26,933 nucleotides of DNA from Halieaceae bacterium UBA6060 (GTDB taxonomy: Bacteria > Pseudomonadota > Gammaproteobacteria > Pseudomonadales > Halieaceae): assembly GCA_002428935.1 (NCBI GenBank), contig DIYG01000078.1, forward strand, positions 1-26,933, in the 5' to 3' direction. The translations under genes were made by a program, and so were the position numbers. This document shows positions 24,431-26,933 of the stretch, piece by piece. Position 1 is the first letter of the stretch. Each line of letters begins with the position of its first letter. Below the pieces are notes generated by a model. That model saw only the letters and a program-made list of their open reading frames with translations. It was not told where the DNA came from and did not search any database.

Positions 24431-26260
24431 ATGACCGATACCTTCGACGCCAAAGCGTTTCTCGCAAACCTAACCACCCGCTGCGGCGTGTATCAGATGT
24501 ACGACGCAACGGGTGAACTGCTGTATGTCGGTAAGGCGCGGAATTTACGCAATCGTGTGGGCAGCTATTTCCGTAACAGCGGCTTGAATGCGAAAACCGT
24601 GGCCCTGGTGATGCGTATCCGGGATATCCAGGTGACCGTGACGTCAACGGAAGCCGATGCGCTATTGCTAGAGCAAAACCTCATCAAGGCCCATCGGCCT
24701 CCGTACAATATTCTTCTCAAGGACGATAAGTCTTACCCCTACATTTTTCTGTCCAGCGAAGATCCGTTCCCGCGGCTGTCGCTTCATCGGGGGCGGAAAC
24801 GGCGGAAGGGGAGTTATTTTGGCCCGTACCCCAGCGCTGGAGCGGTACGCCAATCGCTGCATTTCCTGCAGAAGGTTTTCAAGGTGCGCCAATGCGAGGA
24901 CAGCTACTTTCGCAATCGCTCCAGGCCCTGTCTGCAGTATCAGATAGATCGTTGCACGGGTCCCTGTGTCGATTTGGTGAGCGAGGCGGACTACGGGCAA
25001 CAGGTAGCGAACACGGAGTTGTTTCTCCAGGGGAAGTCTCGCGAGCTCCTGGTGCGCCTGGCGGACGACATGGAAAAAGCCGCGGCGGAGCTGGCTTATG
25101 AACGGGCAGCGGAGTTGCGCGACCAAATTCAGCATCTGCAACAGGTACAGAATACGCAAGGTATCGAAGGCACCCAGGGCGATCTGGACGTGGTCGCCGC
25201 TGCAATCGAGGGTGGACAAGCCTGTGTTCAAGTGTTGTTTGTGCGCGACGCGCGGGTATTAGGCAGCAAGAGCTTCTATCCCAGCCTCCGTTTGGAGAGC
25301 ACGCCTGGGGAGGTGCTTGAAGCTTTTTTACCGCAGTTCTACCTTCGTGGCGAGCAGCCGATTCCCGCCGAACTGGTGCTCAGCGATGAGCCCGAGAATC
25401 GGCAGGCTCTGGCCGAGGTGTTTACGGATCGTGCAGCGCGGAAGGTCACCCTGCGCCATCGCGTGCGAGAAGCGCGGGCGCGCTGGCGACAGCTCGCAGT
25501 ACAAACCGCCGAAACGAATCTAAAGGCACATCTGGCCGGCAAGCAGTCGGTGCACGAGCGGCTTCAGGCTCTTCAGGAAGCTTTGGATCTCGAAGTGTTG
25601 CCGCAACGTATCGAGTGCTTCGATATTAGCCACAGCAGTGGTGAGGCCACGGTAGCCTCCTGCGTGGTATTCGATGGAGGCGGCGCTAGGAAGAGTGACT
25701 ATCGCCGATTCAACATTGATGATGTCACCGCCGGGGACGACTATGCGGCCATGCACCAGGCGTTGACCCGGCGCTTTCGACGGCTCCGGGATGAAGCGGC
25801 CCAGCTTCCAGACATCCTCCTAATCGATGGTGGTGAGGGGCAAGTTACCCAGGCGCTGGATGTGCTGAAGGAGCTCGAACTGACGAACGTCGAAGTGGTT
25901 GGGGTCGCTAAAGGCAGCACACGTAAAGCCGGTTTCGAGACGTTGATCTTGGGTGAATCGGGTATTGAGGTTCAGATGCCTGGTGACAGCCCCGCTCTGC
26001 ACTTGATCCAACAGGTCCGTGACGAGGCCCACCGCTTTGCGATTACCGGTCATCGTGGCCGGCGCGACAAGCAGCGGCGTCAGTCCCTGTTAGAGGATAT
26101 TCCGGGTGTCGGTGCCAAGCGGCGGCGAGAACTCCTGCGCCACTTTGGCAGCGCGGGTGCGGTAGAGAACGCGAGTGTCGAGGAGCTAAAAAAAATCCCA
26201 GGTATCAGTGCTAACATGGCTTCCGTGATCTATGACCACCTGCACGGCGTTGCAGATTGA
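24431..26260 (+). CDS. uvrC: Excinuclease ABC subunit C (UvrC)
   Basis: The 609-residue product is the dual-incision nuclease of nucleotide excision repair. It has a GIY-YIG domain (CGVYQMYDATGELLYVGKARNL, about 18-39), then a four-cysteine cluster Cys155, Cys167, Cys175 and Cys179 matching the [4Fe-4S] ligands described for E. coli UvrC. A UVR motif that contacts UvrB follows (about 203-238), then the RNase H-like 5' nuclease domain (ECFDISHSSGE, ILLIDGGEGQV) and tandem helix-hairpin-helix motifs (LEDIPGVGAKRRRELL, LKKIPGISANMAS). It starts 24 bases after murB. In many gammaproteobacteria uvrC follows gacA/uvrY; here it follows murB, but the uvrC-pgsA pair is kept. Confidence 0.97.
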   Translation: MTDTFDAKAFLANLTTRCGVYQMYDATGELLYVGKARNLRNRVGSYFRNSGLNAKTVALVMRIRDIQVTVTSTEADALLLEQNLIKAHRPPYNILLKDDKSYPYIFLSSEDPFPRLSLHRGRKRRKGSYFGPYPSAGAVRQSLHFLQKVFKVRQCEDSYFRNRSRPCLQYQIDRCTGPCVDLVSEADYGQQVANTELFLQGKSRELLVRLADDMEKAAAELAYERAAELRDQIQHLQQVQNTQGIEGTQGDLDVVAAAIEGGQACVQVLFVRDARVLGSKSFYPSLRLESTPGEVLEAFLPQFYLRGEQPIPAELVLSDEPENRQALAEVFTDRAARKVTLRHRVREARARWRQLAVQTAETNLKAHLAGKQSVHERLQALQEALDLEVLPQRIECFDISHSSGEATVASCVVFDGGGARKSDYRRFNIDDVTAGDDYAAMHQALTRRFRRLRDEAAQLPDILLIDGGEGQVTQALDVLKELELTNVEVVGVAKGSTRKAGFETLILGESGIEVQMPGDSPALHLIQQVRDEAHRFAITGHRGRRDKQRRQSLLEDIPGVGAKRRRELLRHFGSAGAVENASVEELKKIPGISANMASVIYDHLHGVAD

Positions 26261-26280
26261 GCGGCGCCCCGAGGAAAGCT

Positions 26281-26859
26281 TTGCCCATCAATATCCCCAA
26301 CGCTTTAACCCTGGTTCGGATTTTCCTGATCCCGGTTATGGTGGTGGTGTTCTACATGCCGTTCAAAGGGCACCTGTTAGTAGCTGCCGCGGTGTTCAGT
26401 TTGGCGGCAATTACCGACTGGTTCGACGGTTATCTGGCGCGGCGTTTGGGTCAAATGACCGCCTTTGGCGCGTTTCTAGACCCCGTAGCCGACAAACTGA
26501 TGGTCGCCGTAGCCCTGGTACTCCTTGTAGAGCGTCACAATGATCTGCTGTTTACGCTAGCAGCCTGCGTCATCATCGGCCGGGAGATTGTCGTATCCGC
26601 CCTACGCGAGTGGATGGCGGAACTGGGGCAGCGCACCTCCGTGGCGGTGTCGATGATCGGCAAGGTAAAAACGGCGTTTCAGATGGTATCGATCATCGTT
26701 CTGCTCGCCGTCGATGCAGAGCGCGACGGCAGCGAGGTGCTCGCTCTAGGCGTTATCCTCTTATATCTCGCCGCTGGCCTCACCTTATGGTCCATGTGGC
26801 AGTACCTACGCGCGGCCGCCCAGGTGATGCGAGAAGACCAAGCACCTGGTGAGCCTTGA
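26281..26859 (+). CDS. pgsA: CDP-diacylglycerol-glycerol-3-phosphate phosphatidyltransferase PgsA
   Basis: PgsA makes phosphatidylglycerol phosphate, the committed step to phosphatidylglycerol and cardiolipin, in the inner membrane. The 192-residue product has the CDP-alcohol phosphatidyltransferase motif DG-x2-AR-x8-G-x3-D-x3-D (DGYLARRLG to FLDPVAD) and about five helices. TTG 26281 is preferred to the longer TTG 26257 (which overlaps the uvrC stop) because GAGGAAAG precedes it at the right distance and MPINIPNALTLVRI is the normal PgsA start. It is followed by tRNA genes, as in many gammaproteobacteria. Confidence 0.95.
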   Translation: MPINIPNALTLVRIFLIPVMVVVFYMPFKGHLLVAAAVFSLAAITDWFDGYLARRLGQMTAFGAFLDPVADKLMVAVALVLLVERHNDLLFTLAACVIIGREIVVSALREWMAELGQRTSVAVSMIGKVKTAFQMVSIIVLLAVDAERDGSEVLALGVILLYLAAGLTLWSMWQYLRAAAQVMREDQAPGEP

Positions 26860-26883
26860 CTGGGCCTCACGAGCCCCTAAAAT
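26856..26883 (+). promoter_or_regulatory. sigma70 promoter of the tRNA operon
   Basis: TTGACT (26856-26861) and TAAAAT (26878-26883) are 16 bases apart, followed by a GC-rich discriminator (ACGCG) as seen at stringently controlled stable-RNA promoters. The -35 overlaps the pgsA stop codon. Transcription would begin near 26890, about 23 bases before the tRNA. Confidence 0.75.
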
Positions 26884-26912
26884 ACGCGTCCCGCAGTATG
26901 GCGGGTTCCCAA

Positions 26913-26933
26913 GCGGGAATAGCTCAGTTGGTA
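26913..26933 (+). tRNA. tRNA-Gly (GCC expected), 5' end only
   Basis: The last 21 bases are identical, as I recall it, to the first 21 of E. coli tRNA-Gly(GCC): acceptor strand GCGGGAA, then TAGCTCAGTTGGTA of the D arm. The anticodon is beyond the window, so GCC is inferred from the acceptor sequence and from the known uvrC-pgsA-glyW-type order. Confidence 0.85.

Overview
The window is core chromosome of a high-GC gammaproteobacterium. Gene order matches, in reverse orientation and from memory, the Pseudomonas aeruginosa block PA3004 to PA2977 (mtnP, csiV, mfd, gap, nqrA-F, apbE, lolCDE, DUF2062, comEC, exbBD, lpxK, kdsB, murB), followed by uvrC, pgsA and the start of a tRNA-Gly. A complete Na+-pumping NADH:quinone oxidoreductase with its maturation factors, the GC level and the absence of several Pseudomonas spacer genes suggest a marine lineage (for example Cellvibrionales/Halieaceae). 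That placement is inference.

Layout. 1-335 is the 3' end of a methylthioadenosine/methylthioinosine phosphorylase-like gene. 398-5150 on the minus strand carries mfd (transcription-coupled repair) and an overlapping csiV-like secreted protein. mfd diverges from gap (5323-6792), a GAPDH of the long type with about 135 extra N-terminal residues. 6793-7132 is a gene-free stretch holding a TATAAT promoter and a leader rich in inverted repeats. Then come nqrABCDEF (7133-12948), apbE (flavin transferase that loads FMN on NqrB and NqrC) and nqrM (iron delivery to NqrD/E): a full respiratory sodium pump plus its assembly kit. lolCDE (lipoprotein release) follows 12 bases after nqrM. A DUF2062 membrane protein gene converges on lolE and diverges from comEC (DNA uptake channel).

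comEC leads into exbB, exbD, lpxK, kdsB, murB, uvrC and pgsA, mostly spaced by a few bases or overlapping by 4: an envelope-biogenesis and repair run (lipid A, KDO, peptidoglycan, phosphatidylglycerol). A sigma70-like promoter and the first 21 bases of tRNA-Gly end the window.

No mobile element, CRISPR, phage gene or defence system is visible, and I do not see a clearly new multi-gene system. Items most worth following are the structured nqr leader, an intrinsic-terminator-like element lying inside the only plausible apbE reading frame, a probable CTG start for lpxK, the palindrome around the gap -10 box, and large acidic/proline-rich insertions in the CsiV-like protein.
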